This document shows positions 24,412-35,514 of a DNA stretch of 64,000 nt, in pieces. The notes below the pieces were generated by a model. That model saw nothing but the letters and a program-made list of their open reading frames with translations, had not been told where the DNA came from and ran no database searches. Both the position numbers and the translations under genes were made by a program. The DNA lies in NCBI GenBank assembly GCA_963575645.1, contig OY754469.1:10930001-10994000 (forward strand). Reading direction: 5' to 3'. This DNA comes from Xanthostigma xanthostigma (Eukaryota; Arthropoda; Insecta; Raphidioptera; Raphidiidae). Within the stretch, counting starts at the first letter, position 1, and each line of letters starts with the position of its first letter.

Positions 24412-25149
24412 ACAGTCTAGGACACTTCGACTGCTACCATCGCCTTTGATAATGTCTACCGCAGTTGTAGACAACGTCAGGTAGTAATACCAATGGACCA
24501 CGGCATACAAAAACCAAAAAGATTTGGATGTAGGTTCTGTGTCGATCTAACCAATGTAAATTCCCATATGCGGAGTAACTCGGTTCGTGTCTCAAACTAA
24601 AATAATTAGCGCTAGAGAAAACGAAATAAAATTTTATATACTTCTAGAATTTTAAAATTGTAAGCTTTCGGTGCGGAAATAAATATAAAATTATAAAAAA
24701 TATGCATGCGCGATGCTTGATTCGTGACCAAAAACATGTTTGTATTCACATATGAAGACATTAATTTTCCATATAACACAAATCATATCGCGTGATCGTT
24801 TTCAAGACAGCTGCAGGTACGAAAGTGTGTTATGTAATTGCGCTACAACTGGACGGTTTCGCAGTCAGTGTATCCTCGGCTTTAGCATGTCGCACGTGAA
24901 TTCTAAGCATAAATACTGCTTTTTAAGTCTTCAAGTGCTCATAACATTTTCAGCGAGATTAAAAATCGCAGTTTGTGTATCTCGCTCGTAAATGTAGGTA
25001 TTATACGAGCAAGTGACATTATGTTAAAACAAGCGAACAGTGTGTCACCCGAATATCATTACGAACCAAATTTATACTACTCCTTATCAAATAGATGATT
25101 TTCACCTAATTATAAGTAAATATTCATGTACTTATAAATGGCAACTGAC
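24412..25149. other. PLE downstream region and intergenic DNA
   Basis: The segment 24488-24535 (accaatggaccacggcatac, then aagatttggatg) recurs as both arms of the palindrome at 25155-25262, which suggests it is the PLE end. Beyond it nothing was recognised. Confidence 0.4.
24434..24484 (+). ncRNA. Damaged hammerhead-like motif downstream of the PLE frame
   Basis: Order: CCT (24443-24445), core TTGATAA, one extra T, stem GTCTAC (24454-24459), loop, GTAGAC (24467-24472), then AACGTC, then AGG, with CTA/TAG pairing further out. It matches a hammerhead layout except that two bases of the GAAAC segment are missing. Core positions 3 and 8 are U and A, which can still pair. Likely inactive. Confidence 0.45.
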
Positions 25150-25154
25150 ATATA

Positions 25155-25262
25155 TCTAAATCTTCTTGCGTTTTCAGGGTTTGTATGCCGTGATCCATTG
25201 GTATTTCTACCAATCCCAATAGACCACGGCATACAAGCCCGGAAACCAAGAAGATTTGGATC
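25155..25262. repeat. Palindrome built from the PLE 3' end
   Basis: The arms aaatcttcttgcgttttcag...tgtatgccgtgatccattgg and ccaat...gaccacggcatacaagcccg...aagaagattt are inverted copies that also match 24488-24535. An 8-bp ATATATCT repeat flanks at 25150 and 25295 but is weak in AT-rich sequence. Confidence 0.65.
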
Positions 25263-25783
25263 AACACCGGCCGTGAAAGCCTACACACACTGAAATATAT
25301 CTTTTGGAAATTACTATTAGAATTAGAAATAATTTATTCCAATAATAATTATACATTTAAGATCAAAATAAAATAAACTTTCTTTGGAATTAACCTACCC
25401 AACTTGGCATAGCCAGTGCTAGGGTAGGATTAATTACTACATAAATAATACTTCTTAAGATATAGGTATATTATACCTACTTGATAAATAGCGTATGTGT
25501 GCGTAAGTGTTTGTGTGTGTGCGTAGATGTGTGTGGTTGTACGAGCGTCCTAGTCTTGTCTTGTGCGGCAGCATTATTTTTTTTCTCATATTTATTTAGT
25601 TAAAATAATTAATAATAAATAAATAAATTTAAATGCTAATAATTTTGACTAATTGAGGGCAGCAGATATTATTTTTGCATCGTCTGTAAGCAGCCATCGA
25701 CTCAGTTTGTTTCTAAACTGGTTTATTGGTCTTATAATTTTTAGATCCAGTGGTATAAAATTGTATTGAAATTATGAATCTAA

Positions 25784-25947
25784 TTATTAATAAGAATCGC
25801 AGGATTGTGGACAAAAAGTTCTTTATTCAGTGTACTTGAAAAAGTCTAAATTTATAGACGAAACGTCGTATACTGAATAAAGAACATTTTGTCCACAATC
25901 CTGCGATTCTTATTAATAATTGTCTCGATGGACACGATTTCTAATAT
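25784..25947 (+). mobile_element. Palindromic insertion with hammerhead-like core (family P3)
   Basis: A perfect 13-bp repeat ATTATGAATCTAA flanks it (25771-25783 and 25948-25960). The interior folds as one hairpin: arms of about 50 bp (gcaggattgtggacaaaaag with its complement) meet at the core. 5' stem TTCAGTGTAC pairs with GTATACTGAA (10 bp); between them lie TTGAAAA, an extra A, stem GTCTA/TAGAC and GAAACGTC. Confidence 0.78.
25826..25877 (+). ncRNA. Hammerhead-ribozyme-like motif, family P3
   Basis: Stem I 25826-25835 with 25868-25877; core 25836-25842 (TTGAAAA in place of CTGANGA) plus A25843; stem II 25844-25848 with 25855-25859; GAAAC 25860-25864; GTC 25865-25867 with expected cleavage after C25867. 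Positions 3 and 8 are U and A, a coordinated change of the C3-G8 pair known to matter for catalysis. Helix III would be ACGU, only formable between two molecules. Confidence 0.5.
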
Positions 25948-25960
25948 ATTATGAATCTAA

Positions 25961-26574
25961 ATTATTAAAAATAATTGTTTTCCTTTTTAGTACCTACGTT
26001 TCAATAAAAGTTTGTCTTTTTACCAGATGAAAAATACAATCGGGAGCGCGCAATGAAGTTTTAGTCGGGAGGGCGGAAACTATACTCCTCTCAAAGGCGT
26101 GACAATAATTTATTTATAACGCAAGAGCACATACAAACATACACACATACGTACATGTCTAGATTGTATAATATGATGTAAGTTAAAGCAGTGAGAATAA
26201 ACGAGTCAACGCACAGAAGACCGGCGCGGCGAGGCGGCGTGACTTTTTAATCACTTCGGAACTTTAACCTGGATGAAATTTAAAATTAATGACTGAGCTG
26301 ACTTGCTCGTTAAACGACCGTAATCTTATGTACCGCCTACCGCGCCCCCCGCCCACTCCATTGCAGACATCGTTATTCTTGTTATAAACACTTTCGTTAC
26401 TTATGGACGTGGCTCTCGGCCGTATCGTACGAGGTTCTTTCAAAAAATCTTAGCTAGTTTTGCCGCCCTACACAAAGTGAGCCGCCTGCACAGAAATTAT
26501 AGCTTACGGTTGTGAGAGATATTACAACAAAGACAAAAAACGCATTATTAATTTTACCTTAGAATTATATCTAT
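25961..26574. other. Intergenic DNA with a GC-richer patch at 26.2-26.4 kb
   Basis: The patch gaccggcgcggcgaggcggc and ccgcctaccgcgccccccgc stands out in AT-rich DNA. It could be a CpG-rich regulatory region or an untranslated exon; no frame or splice signal decides this. Confidence 0.35.
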
Positions 26575-26830
26575 CAAAAAATTGGTTGTCTGTAAAGTCG
26601 GTTTACGGACGATAGTTTTACGTGATAACGTCATAAAGAAACATTGATGAACTCTCTGACGTCACGCGAGAAGAGAGAGAAATGCGTACAAGCCGACGCT
26701 TGGGCCGATCGTGCCTCTCTATCGCTTATACCGCGCTCTCGCTTGCACGCTCAGGCTCAGGCGGAACGTGACACTTTTTCGTGCGTGCAGCCGGTGTTTC
26801 ATCAATTTATAAGACGTTATCACGTCAAAA
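26575..26830 (+). mobile_element. MITE family M1, copy 5
   Basis: ATTGGTTGTCTGTAAAGTCG to GACGTTATCACGTC. It carries the inner block ctctgacgtcacgcgagaag also seen in copy 6, showing at least two subfamilies. Confidence 0.8.
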
Positions 26831-29800
26831 ATAAAATCATTCTAGTAAACAAAAAAAGATATAAACTAATATAGGCAATCGGCCTCGGCGGGCCCCGACC
26901 TACCGAGAAAATACCCAAAATTCCTGTGGGTCCATCCGCCCCTGTGCATAGATTCCGACGAAAGTAAAAAAAAACGTGAAGTAGATACATATGAATATTT
27001 TAAACAAAAAAAAATTGCAATAGATATTTCAAAGGAAGCGTCAGTGAGAGAGGAAAAATTGGTTCACAAAAAAAAGAAGAGGTGATAAAAGATGATTGGG
27101 ATAGTTTAGACATAAAGTGACAATGAACACGAAGATAATGCGGCTGTAAATAATAAATGAACGTCTATGTGTAGACATTCGAAAATCATGGAGCGATATG
27201 ATAACTCACCAGCTTTAAAATTTCAGTAAAGAATTTGGTTGAAAATACATTTAAGATCTTAAATATTTTACGAATTCATAATCTGTGGATAACGGAAAAA
27301 CATCAGAAGTTATTAACTTAAAAGTTGGAGTGAATATTTTGAATAAAACACATTTGTTTTTTGTTTGGAATAGGTCTGAGAAATATTTAATTTTCTCAAA
27401 AATCTGTTTTTTAGTATAGCAACTTTTTGACACCATAAAAGATAAATTTGATTCTAACCACACTCATTAAATGGCTTTTTTAACTTAGACAATTGATTAT
27501 TTATATACAACTTTTTAGAATACTTTTCTTTCTATGAATACTTAATTAAGAAATTATATTTACACAATATCTGAATAGTTTTTGACATTTTTAAAATTAG
27601 GATACTCAAAACAAAATTTGTTTTATCTCTTTGATATTAAAACTATCCATAGACAAAATCACTCCAAATCGAATGAGTACATTCGCCGTTTTGTTTCTTT
27701 TTTGGATTAGCGGATTTAGAGATAGTAAGTTTTTAATTTTTGAGAAATTTTAATCGGTCGTAATTTAAGAAATACAGTGTTATGGAAATTTTACATTTAA
27801 AAACTTATTGATACTAGGAAATAAAATATAATTTCGATACTTGAAAAAGAAACGAATCAAGTAAAATTATTTCAGAGAGCAGAAAATGTTTGTAAGCTTC
27901 TATCGAGTCAAGTACGGGAAGATGAAAAGCTCTTCACAGCACCTAAAGCTTCACGCGGTACGTAAACTAAACAACTTAATAAGCTGTCTCAGTTTATAAT
28001 TAGATGAAATTCTTTAGCTACGCTGAAAAAGACTTAAGCACTGAGTGTACTTCTGTAAACTTCCATTTGGCGTGACAAAACTTAATAAAGAAATGAAAAC
28101 ACTAAACAGTGAATATTCGGTAAAGTAATTAAGTATATTTTGTCAAAATATTTACCTCTTATTTTATCACCCGATTATATAATTGGTTTACTAGACTCGC
28201 CAACAGGAATAAACAACTTTTCTAAACTGAAAAAATTAAAATAATATGTTTGTCGAGAGTGTACTTGACGCAGTCACTATTTGAAACGCCAGCACGCCTA
28301 TCTGTAAATTTTTTTCGTTATTAAATGAACAAACTTTATTTAAAATTTTTATTTTTACAAAATATTATATTATATATTAATATATTATATTATAGCAAGA
28401 TTATATAATAATACAGTAATTAATTTCATTTATTCAACACGCGTGAGTAATATATAATTTCGGGGCCCTGCTAAATTCGGGAGAAATAATAAATTACTTC
28501 ATGTTGACGCGTAGAGTGCTAATAATGAGCCGAAACTGTACGATAATGAATTACTGGACCAATAGGAAAGCTGTAGCGAGCCGAAACTGTACAGTAATGA
28601 ATTAAAACTGCATAGTTTCTGGACCAATAGGAACGCGGTAGCGATTTGTATATATGAAAACAGCATCGCCATTCAGCGAAAATCAGGGCCATCTTGTGTG
28701 CATCGATCAATGAAGAGATTTAATATTTTTCCCTCTTTTATCAGGGCCTCGATTACATATTACTCGTGCTAGTTGAATAAAATATTATGTGCGACCATTG
28801 ATCGAAAAAGAATATTCCACTCGCGTGTTACCGCACTCGCTATGCTCATGCAGCAAATTTCACGCTCATGGAATCTTCTCCTTCTCTCACTAGTCGCACA
28901 ATATACTATTATTGAAAAATAGAGTAATTAATTATCTGTATTTCTGTCGTTGAATTGCGTATTTATTGTTGTAATAAAATCAAATAATTCAAAATGACGA
29001 TAGATGATCCAAAGTGATTTTGTTTGTAATCAAACCTTGAAAGAAAAAAAAAATAAATTTTTCTTTTTAGTACGTCAAATAATGTTGGAGGGGAGATACC
29101 TACATTAAAAATCGTGAATTTTTCATTTTCTTCTGATGCCATCCGACGTTGGTCGGATCTAATGTACAGGTGCGTCCTGAAACGTTCGATAAAAATAGTT
29201 TGACAACGTCTAGAGCGGACGCGCGTACAGAGCCACCTTGTGTAATATTTATCGTTGCTCGCCATCGCGCCCCCGCCTTTTTATTTTATAACCAATTTTC
29301 ACGCAACATCAGACTAAAGTAAATATCGCATAAATATCGCCACTTACTTACCTACATGTGCTTCGACGGCGCATAAACACAGCTATACTGTAGCACACTA
29401 CTCCAGTGATTATGACGCAAATGAAATAACTATAGTGTGAGCTGTGCGAATTATTCGCACTAAATAAGTATAATAATTATCACTTTACAAAATTATTTTT
29501 TAAATATGATTGCAGGTATTCAATTCGTTTCTAATTTTGTACACTGTTTATAACGTTCTTCTTTTTGTTGTATTACAATATGAAGCTCAGATGACAGATC
29601 GAAGAAATATTTTACTAAAATTGTCATATAGAGGCGTAAGTAGCAAAAGTGTTGAGCTAAGCCGTCAGATGGCATCATGCAGCATTGCTGTGACGTTGCT
29701 CAGCGTTGCTCGCTGTTTGAAAATTACAGCCGTCAGATGGCAGTATGCAGTATTGTGTCTGTTGTATTACAATATGAAGGTCAGATGACAGATCAAAGTG

Positions 29801-30021
29801 TTGACGTTGTTTCAAAATTAAAGCCGTTAGATGGCAGACGTTGTTCAGCATTGCTGTATTTTAATTAATTTATAATAACAAAAGCAATAATAAATTTTTT
29901 AGTTGTCGATGTCAGTAGAGCAAGCAATTATCTGTAAAATGATATATAATTTATGTGGAGAAATTGTGAGGTTTTTTCTAAAAAGGGAGGCAAATATCTT
30001 TAACCTTAGCGTATTAATCTA
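26831..30021. other. Long intergenic stretch, minor repeats only
   Basis: At 26880-26943 the phrase tcggcgggccccgacctacc followed by ccatccgcccctgtg resembles the end of a dispersed repeat. At 28520-28640 gagccgaaactgtac and ggaccaataggaa each occur twice. At 29560-29850 gccgtcagatggca and ttgtattacaatatgaag recur about 100-190 bp apart. A 100-codon minus frame (28963-29265) has no recognised domain. Confidence 0.45.
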
Positions 30022-30640
30022 CAGGGTGTCCCATTAAGAATGGGACATAGAACAACCGCAGATTCTCCAATTCAAAATAAAACGATTAAGTAAGGGAAAT
30101 ATGCTTAGATAAAATGTTACTCGCTCTACCAGTGGCGTACGGCAGGAGTAAGTAATGCTTGTACCCCTTCTAAATGTTACGCCGCTGTCTAAATTTTAAT
30201 TTTGACTATAATTTTATTTTTTTTTTATATTTTCTAAGTCAATAATGTATACTTGTTAGTTTGTTGTAAAGTCATTGGTTTTCTAGATATTCGCAGTTTT
30301 TTTAAGACAAAATTGTAAAAATGAATATTATTAATAATAATACAAATAAAAAGTACCGACATGTCTATCTATCTTTAACTGCGAATATCTCGAAAACCAA
30401 TGACTTTACAACAAACTAACAAGTGTACATTATTGACTTAGAAAATATCAAAAAAATTAAAATTATAGTCAAAATTAAAATTTAGAGAGCGGCGTAACAT
30501 TTAGAAGGGGTACAAGCATTACTTACTCCTGCCGTACGCCACTGGTAGAGCGAGTAACATTTTATCTAAGCATATTTCGCTTAATCGTTTTATTTTGAAT
30601 TGGAGAATCTGCGGTTGTTCATTCTTAATGGGACACCCTG
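30022..30640. mobile_element. 619-bp long-inverted-repeat MITE with TA target
   Basis: CAGGGTGTCCCATTAAGAAT and its exact complement bound the element, flanked by TA on both sides. The arms (about 270 bp each; e.g. ggcgtacggcaggagtaagt) are nearly identical around a 70-bp centre. It has no coding. The TA target and termini suggest a Tc1/mariner-related foldback MITE. It sits 46 bp upstream of the LINE frame. Confidence 0.85.
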
Positions 30641-30679
30641 TATATGATATTACATAAGTATTTTGGAATATGATATTAT

Positions 30680-33014
30680 AAATCAGTGAGGAATAAATTA
30701 AGGAATGACTTAAGACGTGCCGAGGAATTATATTATTTTAATTATTTTAATAAGAATCAAGGAAACTCGCGTAAACAGTGGCAAATTGTTAATGAGTTGA
30801 CAGGTCAAATAAATTCTCAGAAAGCTGAAATTAAATCAATTAATATTAATGGTTATGACATAGAGGATTCTAATGATATCTGCCAGGAATTTAATAAATT
30901 TTTCCAAGAGGTTATCGATGAAGTAAAAATTGAGATTGGTAAATATTCTCCAGCTTCCAGTGACAAGTTCAAGGATCAGGCAAATAGTAACTCAATATTT
31001 GTTGAACCAGCGTCACCTGCTGAAATTAGTTTGCTTGTTCACACTTTTAAAAGTAATAAATCACCAGGGTTCGATGGTGTAACTATTGACATTGTCAAAA
31101 ATATTATTGATTTAATAGCGCCAAGTCTGTGCCATCTTTACAACTTAACATTCTCTACAGGGAAATTTCCGTCAATCCTCAAAAAGGCAATTGTAATTCC
31201 CATCTACAAAAAAGGTGCTCTGACAGACATTAGAAATTATAGGCCGATTTCGCTACTATCAATTTTTTCAAAAATCCTAGAATCGCTAATGAAAAGAAGA
31301 CTAATGAAATTTTTAAATTTAGCAAACTATTTTAGTCCAAATCAATATGGTTTCACCGAGAAACGAAGTACAGAAAATGCCTTGCTAGACTTTACAAAAA
31401 GCCTATATCAGGGAGTCAATGAAAACAAAAAAGTTGCTGCACTTTTTATCGACATTTCCAAAGCCTTTGATACTATAGATCATGGCATTCTTCTAGATAA
31501 ACTATATACAGCAGGAATTAGAGGTGTAACATACAAATGGTTTGCTAGCTATTTAATCGGACGCACTCAACAAGTGAAAATTGCCAATCAATTTAGTGAT
31601 GCCTCAGTTTTAAAGTATGGCGTACCTCAAGGATCAGTGTTGGGTCCGATTTTGTTCCTTATATACATTAATGGTTTGTGTAAAATTCAGTTTAAAGGTC
31701 ACCTTATAGCATTCGCTGACGATATAGCTATAAGCTATTCAGAATCGTCTTGGAGTCAAACTATACAGGAGATGCAGTTTGATCTTAATACCTTACGTGA
31801 ATGGTTTCATCACCATCAATTAAAAATAAGTGATAAATCTAAATACATGCTTTTTGATATAGGCAATAAGTATGTCTCTAGCCTAAAACTTATCTATCAT
31901 TGCACTAATTGTAATTATATAGATTGTTCAAATAATGACTGTATTACTTTGGAGAAAGTACTAAATTACAAATATTTAGGAATATACATAGATTACAAAT
32001 TGAACTGGAAGCGTCATATTTCTCAGTTAACTAGTTCATTAAGATATGCACTATGTAGACTGTACTTTTTGAGATCTAAATGTCCTTTAAAAATGCTTGT
32101 GAACGTTTATTATGCACTAATACACACAAAATTGAATTATGGAATTGAATGTTGGGGTGGTGCATATTACAGCACTTTAAAATCTTTGCATATTTTACAA
32201 AAGAAAATTGTGCGAACTATTCTTTTTAAACGATTTTATGAACATAGCTTTCCTCTATTTCAACAACTTTCCATTCTTCCGGTATGCAATTTATATGTAT
32301 ACAAAATAACAAAAATATTTTATGATCGCAGTGAGGAAAGGTACCATAATGAAAAATACAACTTTAGAAATACCAAGTATTATGTACCTCGGCCATTTAA
32401 ATCGCTATTTCAACGTTTTTACTTGTATACAGCCCCAAATATTTTTAATGTGTTACCATTGAATTTATTAAGTGCTATAAACAAAAAGCAATTTGTTCGT
32501 AGGCTAAAGGAATGGCTACTAAAGAAGCGCGACATTGAATCGCTATTCTTTATATCCTGTTAAATCAACCCTTAATGTGGATTAAATTTATAGTTAATAT
32601 AAACTACCAACTCTACTATTTTATTGTATAATTATATATTCTTATTTTGATTTTCTTGTTTCCTATAGTTAACTGTCTCGCACTTTAACTGAATTGGTAT
32701 TACTTTTGATTTCAAATAATTTTGTAATAACTTATAATAACTATTGGAATTTTATTACTATTATTATATATATATATATGTATTACTGTCTGTGCATTTA
32801 TATGTTTTCGTTATATTCACTTACATATTTTTTTGTTTATGCTATACGTAAATTCGTTCATTCTTTTGTTACTGATCTCGTTGCTAATACAGGTTAATTA
32901 CCTTAGGGAGCGAGTACGTTTCTACATTATATTTTAGTTTATTTTTCTCTGTAAATTTTTTATTATGTACTTGTAGAAACAAATATATCTATATCTATAT
33001 ATCTATATCTATAT
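30680..33014 (+). mobile_element. 5'-truncated LINE with (ATATCT)n tail
   Basis: The element begins inside ORF2, after the endonuclease domain, and runs through an intact reverse transcriptase frame, about 420 bp of 3' UTR, and an ATATCT-repeat tail at 32982-33014. No clear target duplication was found. The lack of stops over 1.9 kb argues for a young copy. Confidence 0.88.
30686..32563 (+). CDS. LINE reverse transcriptase (ORF2, N-terminal endonuclease missing)
   Basis: The 625-aa frame holds a complete non-LTR reverse transcriptase: a pre-RT segment (RNKLRNDLRRAEELYYFNYF), KSPGFDGVTIDIVK, NYRPISLLSIFSKILE, motif A FIDISKAFDTID with Asp256, GVPQGSVLGPILFLIYING, and the FADD box with Asp345-Asp346. 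The thumb and C-terminal segment follow (YLGIYIDYKLNWKRHI, LNYGIECWGGAY, LQKKIVRTILF). It copies element RNA into DNA at the target site. The apurinic-type endonuclease that should precede it is absent, so this copy cannot move alone. ATG 30686 is just the first Met; the natural start lies upstream of the truncation. CR1/Jockey group; clade not decided. Confidence 0.92.
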   Translation: MRNKLRNDLRRAEELYYFNYFNKNQGNSRKQWQIVNELTGQINSQKAEIKSININGYDIEDSNDICQEFNKFFQEVIDEVKIEIGKYSPASSDKFKDQANSNSIFVEPASPAEISLLVHTFKSNKSPGFDGVTIDIVKNIIDLIAPSLCHLYNLTFSTGKFPSILKKAIVIPIYKKGALTDIRNYRPISLLSIFSKILESLMKRRLMKFLNLANYFSPNQYGFTEKRSTENALLDFTKSLYQGVNENKKVAALFIDISKAFDTIDHGILLDKLYTAGIRGVTYKWFASYLIGRTQQVKIANQFSDASVLKYGVPQGSVLGPILFLIYINGLCKIQFKGHLIAFADDIAISYSESSWSQTIQEMQFDLNTLREWFHHHQLKISDKSKYMLFDIGNKYVSSLKLIYHCTNCNYIDCSNNDCITLEKVLNYKYLGIYIDYKLNWKRHISQLTSSLRYALCRLYFLRSKCPLKMLVNVYYALIHTKLNYGIECWGGAYYSTLKSLHILQKKIVRTILFKRFYEHSFPLFQQLSILPVCNLYVYKITKIFYDRSEERYHNEKYNFRNTKYYVPRPFKSLFQRFYLYTAPNIFNVLPLNLLSAINKKQFVRRLKEWLLKKRDIESLFFISC

Positions 33015-33632
33015 TGTGACTTAATTGTGACCACAAATATTGAACTAATAGACTTGTTTTTTTTTTTACTTGTATGTTAGCTGAATTAATGGAGTACATT
33101 GTAACAGGTCTCTTTGTTTTCATATAATATGTTATAATCAAAGCTCAGATGTACCTACAGGTACTTCTAGGATTAGGAATGATTGGTCAGAGTCAAGCGT
33201 TTCAAGGTTTTGAGTGCGGTTCTAGAAGGAGGTCAATTTAGGTCGTTGTTGGCGCCTACATTAACCGGTTACATTTTTGAAAGCTCTGTAATCAAAATAT
33301 TATAATACAAATTATTAATTTATAAGCAATGAATATTTAAAAAGATTATTTCGAACAATACAACAGTACTTTTATCTGCCCACAATATTGTTTATTAATG
33401 TTTACATAATTCGAAATGAAACCATTGTAGAAAGTTCGATTGATTATTATTATCATCGACTATTTAACCCTTCAGCGGTGACGTGTGACCGTCAAAATTC
33501 ACTTTTCAAAATTTGACAATATTTATTTTCTTTATTATACTCTTTCAAGTGTCAATATTTTTGAAGTTGGAATTTTTAAGTTCGTTCTAATTGTATCTAC
33601 CCTGGTGCGCTCATGACGCCCCGAAATTATGT
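33015..33632. other. Intergenic DNA with a short R1 relic
   Basis: At 33495-33580 ttcacttttcaaaatttgac...tttgaagttggaatt joins the two ends of repeat R1 (6225-6905), an internal deletion product. Otherwise nothing recognised. Confidence 0.45.
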
Positions 33633-33640
33633 ATACTTAC

Positions 33641-34175
33641 TAGTGATGTGCCGGATATCCGTATCCGTATCCGCAGATATCCGAGGGAGAAGAAAGATCC
33701 GTATCCGTATCCGTTAGTTTTTGGCGGATCTTTTACCTTATTAATTTTCAATTCATAGATGAAATTTTATATATATAGGTGCTTAGGTAATAATGAAAAA
33801 CTGTTAAATTCCATTCAGATTATTTTTTATTTTTTAAAATCGTATTTGGCACCTTTATATTTCAAACATTTATCGTAGTGAGTGCCATACCCATAATACA
33901 TAACTCAAAGGTACTAAAAAAACTATCTTTATAATGAGATATTGCACATCGATCTTTGGAAAGAGACAATCTGTTATGAGAGTTAACTCTTAAAGAGGTC
34001 AATAACTTTTTCCCATAACGGATAGTCTCGTTCCAAAGGTCGATGTGCAATATTTACCGCCGCGTACTCTAAGAAATTTAAGATCCGTATCCGTATCCGC
34101 GGATCATGAAACCAAATATCCGTATTCAGATCCGTATCCGCGGATATACATTTTTAACGATCCGGCACATCACTA
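33641..34175. mobile_element. Non-autonomous hAT element, CCGTATCCG-type
   Basis: Ends TAGTGATGTGCCGGAT and ATCCGGCACATCACTA are exact complements. A perfect 8-bp target duplication ATACTTAC flanks (33633-33640, 34176-34183). Subterminal arrays of ATCCGTATCCG occur at both sides. At 33936-34054 an internal hairpin (attgcacatcgatctttgga with its complement) is present. No transposase frame. 535 bp. Confidence 0.92.
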
Positions 34176-34183
34176 ATACTTAC

Positions 34184-34831
34184 GGTCCCGATTTACTGCA
34201 ATCTGAAAGAAACGACTGTAATGTGAAGTTTCAGTGAAAACGGGAGCGCTGCGTCTAAACCTACCTTAACACGCGCAAAGCAATACGATAGGATTAGAGT
34301 CAGATTATCTGAAATATACGTGTAAAGCCTAGGTCAACGCGGTCGATATTTTTACATAGCAAACAGATTGTTAGCTATTTAGCCGTTATGTCCATGATTC
34401 ATGAATGCAGCGCAGAGAGCTACATTATGTAATATATGTGCTTATATAAGGTTCGGGCGTGCGCATTATATTTTTCCGTGTCTACGTTTTAATTCAATAT
34501 CTTACGTAACCGGGCAGCCGACCGACGGTGGACTGAGGAGCACAAATATTATATTACTTTTTTACACTCCGTCGGTGTTACATCACCAGATGTTAGTTAT
34601 AGCTCCGAACTTGCGTCCAAGGCTGCACAAATGCGTCGAGTCGACGAAAGAAGTTCGCCGTCAATTATTTCGATTCAGAACTTTAAGGATTACGAGTAGT
34701 TTATTTACAGACCCTTAAGAATCTTGCAGCTTGTGCTAAATAAATACCCAAATTCCAATTTTGTAGATGTTTAAAGATCTCTCTGTACACATTACTTCTC
34801 ATTAAAAAAGAGTTATTTCAGTCATTTTTTA
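34184..34831. other. Intergenic DNA, no recognised feature
   Basis: A 105-codon frame at 34401-34718 has no recognisable domain and its composition does not stand out. Nothing else seen. Confidence 0.4.
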
Positions 34832-34839
34832 CATATTAT

Positions 34840-35506
34840 TAGCGATTCATCCGATACCGATATATCGGCGATATTTCGGGTTAGCCGATATATCGGTATC
34901 GACGATATTTTTATGACCGATTTAACGATACTTTTTAATTTAAAAACAAGCGTGTTGTCTCATCTATTTCGTTGCATACGAGGCACGAACAATGCTCGGA
35001 GAAACCCCGTGTCTTGTTTCTCCCGCCCGCTTTGGCCTCGCACTCGCATATCAGTAATATTTCGCTATGTTGACCGTTGTCGCGCTTAGAATTTGTCATA
35101 CATTTGTTTTCTGGCGCAATGACGTCTTATACCCAAACTTGAAAAAAATTGCGCAGAAGTACTTTAGTTTCCAAATGAGCTCTGTCGCATCTGAGAGATT
35201 ATTTTCCAGCGCAGGTCTTATTCAAACAGATTTGCGAAATCGCCTTTCTCCGCAAAACTTAAGATTACTTTGTTTTTTAAACAAAAATCTTATCAATGTT
35301 AGTTTTAATTACTAAAATTTTTAATTATCTAATATTAACCTATGTCTCTATGTTTATATTAATAAAACAAAATCTGACGTGATTTATTTATTATACCATC
35401 ATTTTTGAATTCACAATAAGCGTCTCGGTATCGGTATCGCCGATATTTTTACAAGAGTATCGGTATCGGTATCGTATCGGCGAAAAGGCGTATCGAGGCA
35501 TCCCTA
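34840..35506 (+). mobile_element. hAT element with transposase remnant, CGGTATCGG-type
   Basis: Termini TAGCGATTCATCCGATA and the complement of TAGGGATGCCTCGATA; perfect 8-bp duplication CATATTAT (34832-34839, 35507-35514). Subterminal repeats of ATCGGTATCG / CGATATATCGG lie at both ends. It retains the last part of a transposase gene. 667 bp, so most of the transposase has been deleted. Confidence 0.92.
35067..35315 (+). pseudogene. hAT transposase C-terminal dimerisation domain fragment
   Basis: The frame encodes YPNLKKIAQKYFSFQMSSVA then SERLFSSAGLIQTDLRNRLS and LRLLCFLNKNL, the hAT-family dimerisation motif (SS..SER.FS.AG). Residues from about 20 onwards match the family; the first residues are from the deletion junction. 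The catalytic part is absent. The natural stop is at 35313-35315. Not a functional transposase. Confidence 0.88.
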
Positions 35507-35514
35507 CATATTAT

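Noticed and set aside
26880..26943. GGCGGGCCCCGACCTACC segment as an rDNA or gene fragment
   Set aside because: It looks like the end of a dispersed repeat (CAGGGGCGGATGG on the complement), but the partner end was not found, so it was not called as an element.
29186..29220. CTGAAACGTT segment as a further hammerhead-like core
   Set aside because: The CTGA and GAAAC parts overlap, leaving no room for stem II.
28963..29265. 100-aa minus frame MASNDKYYTRWL...
   Set aside because: No recognisable domain, no splice or poly(A) support; could be an exon but I cannot support it.
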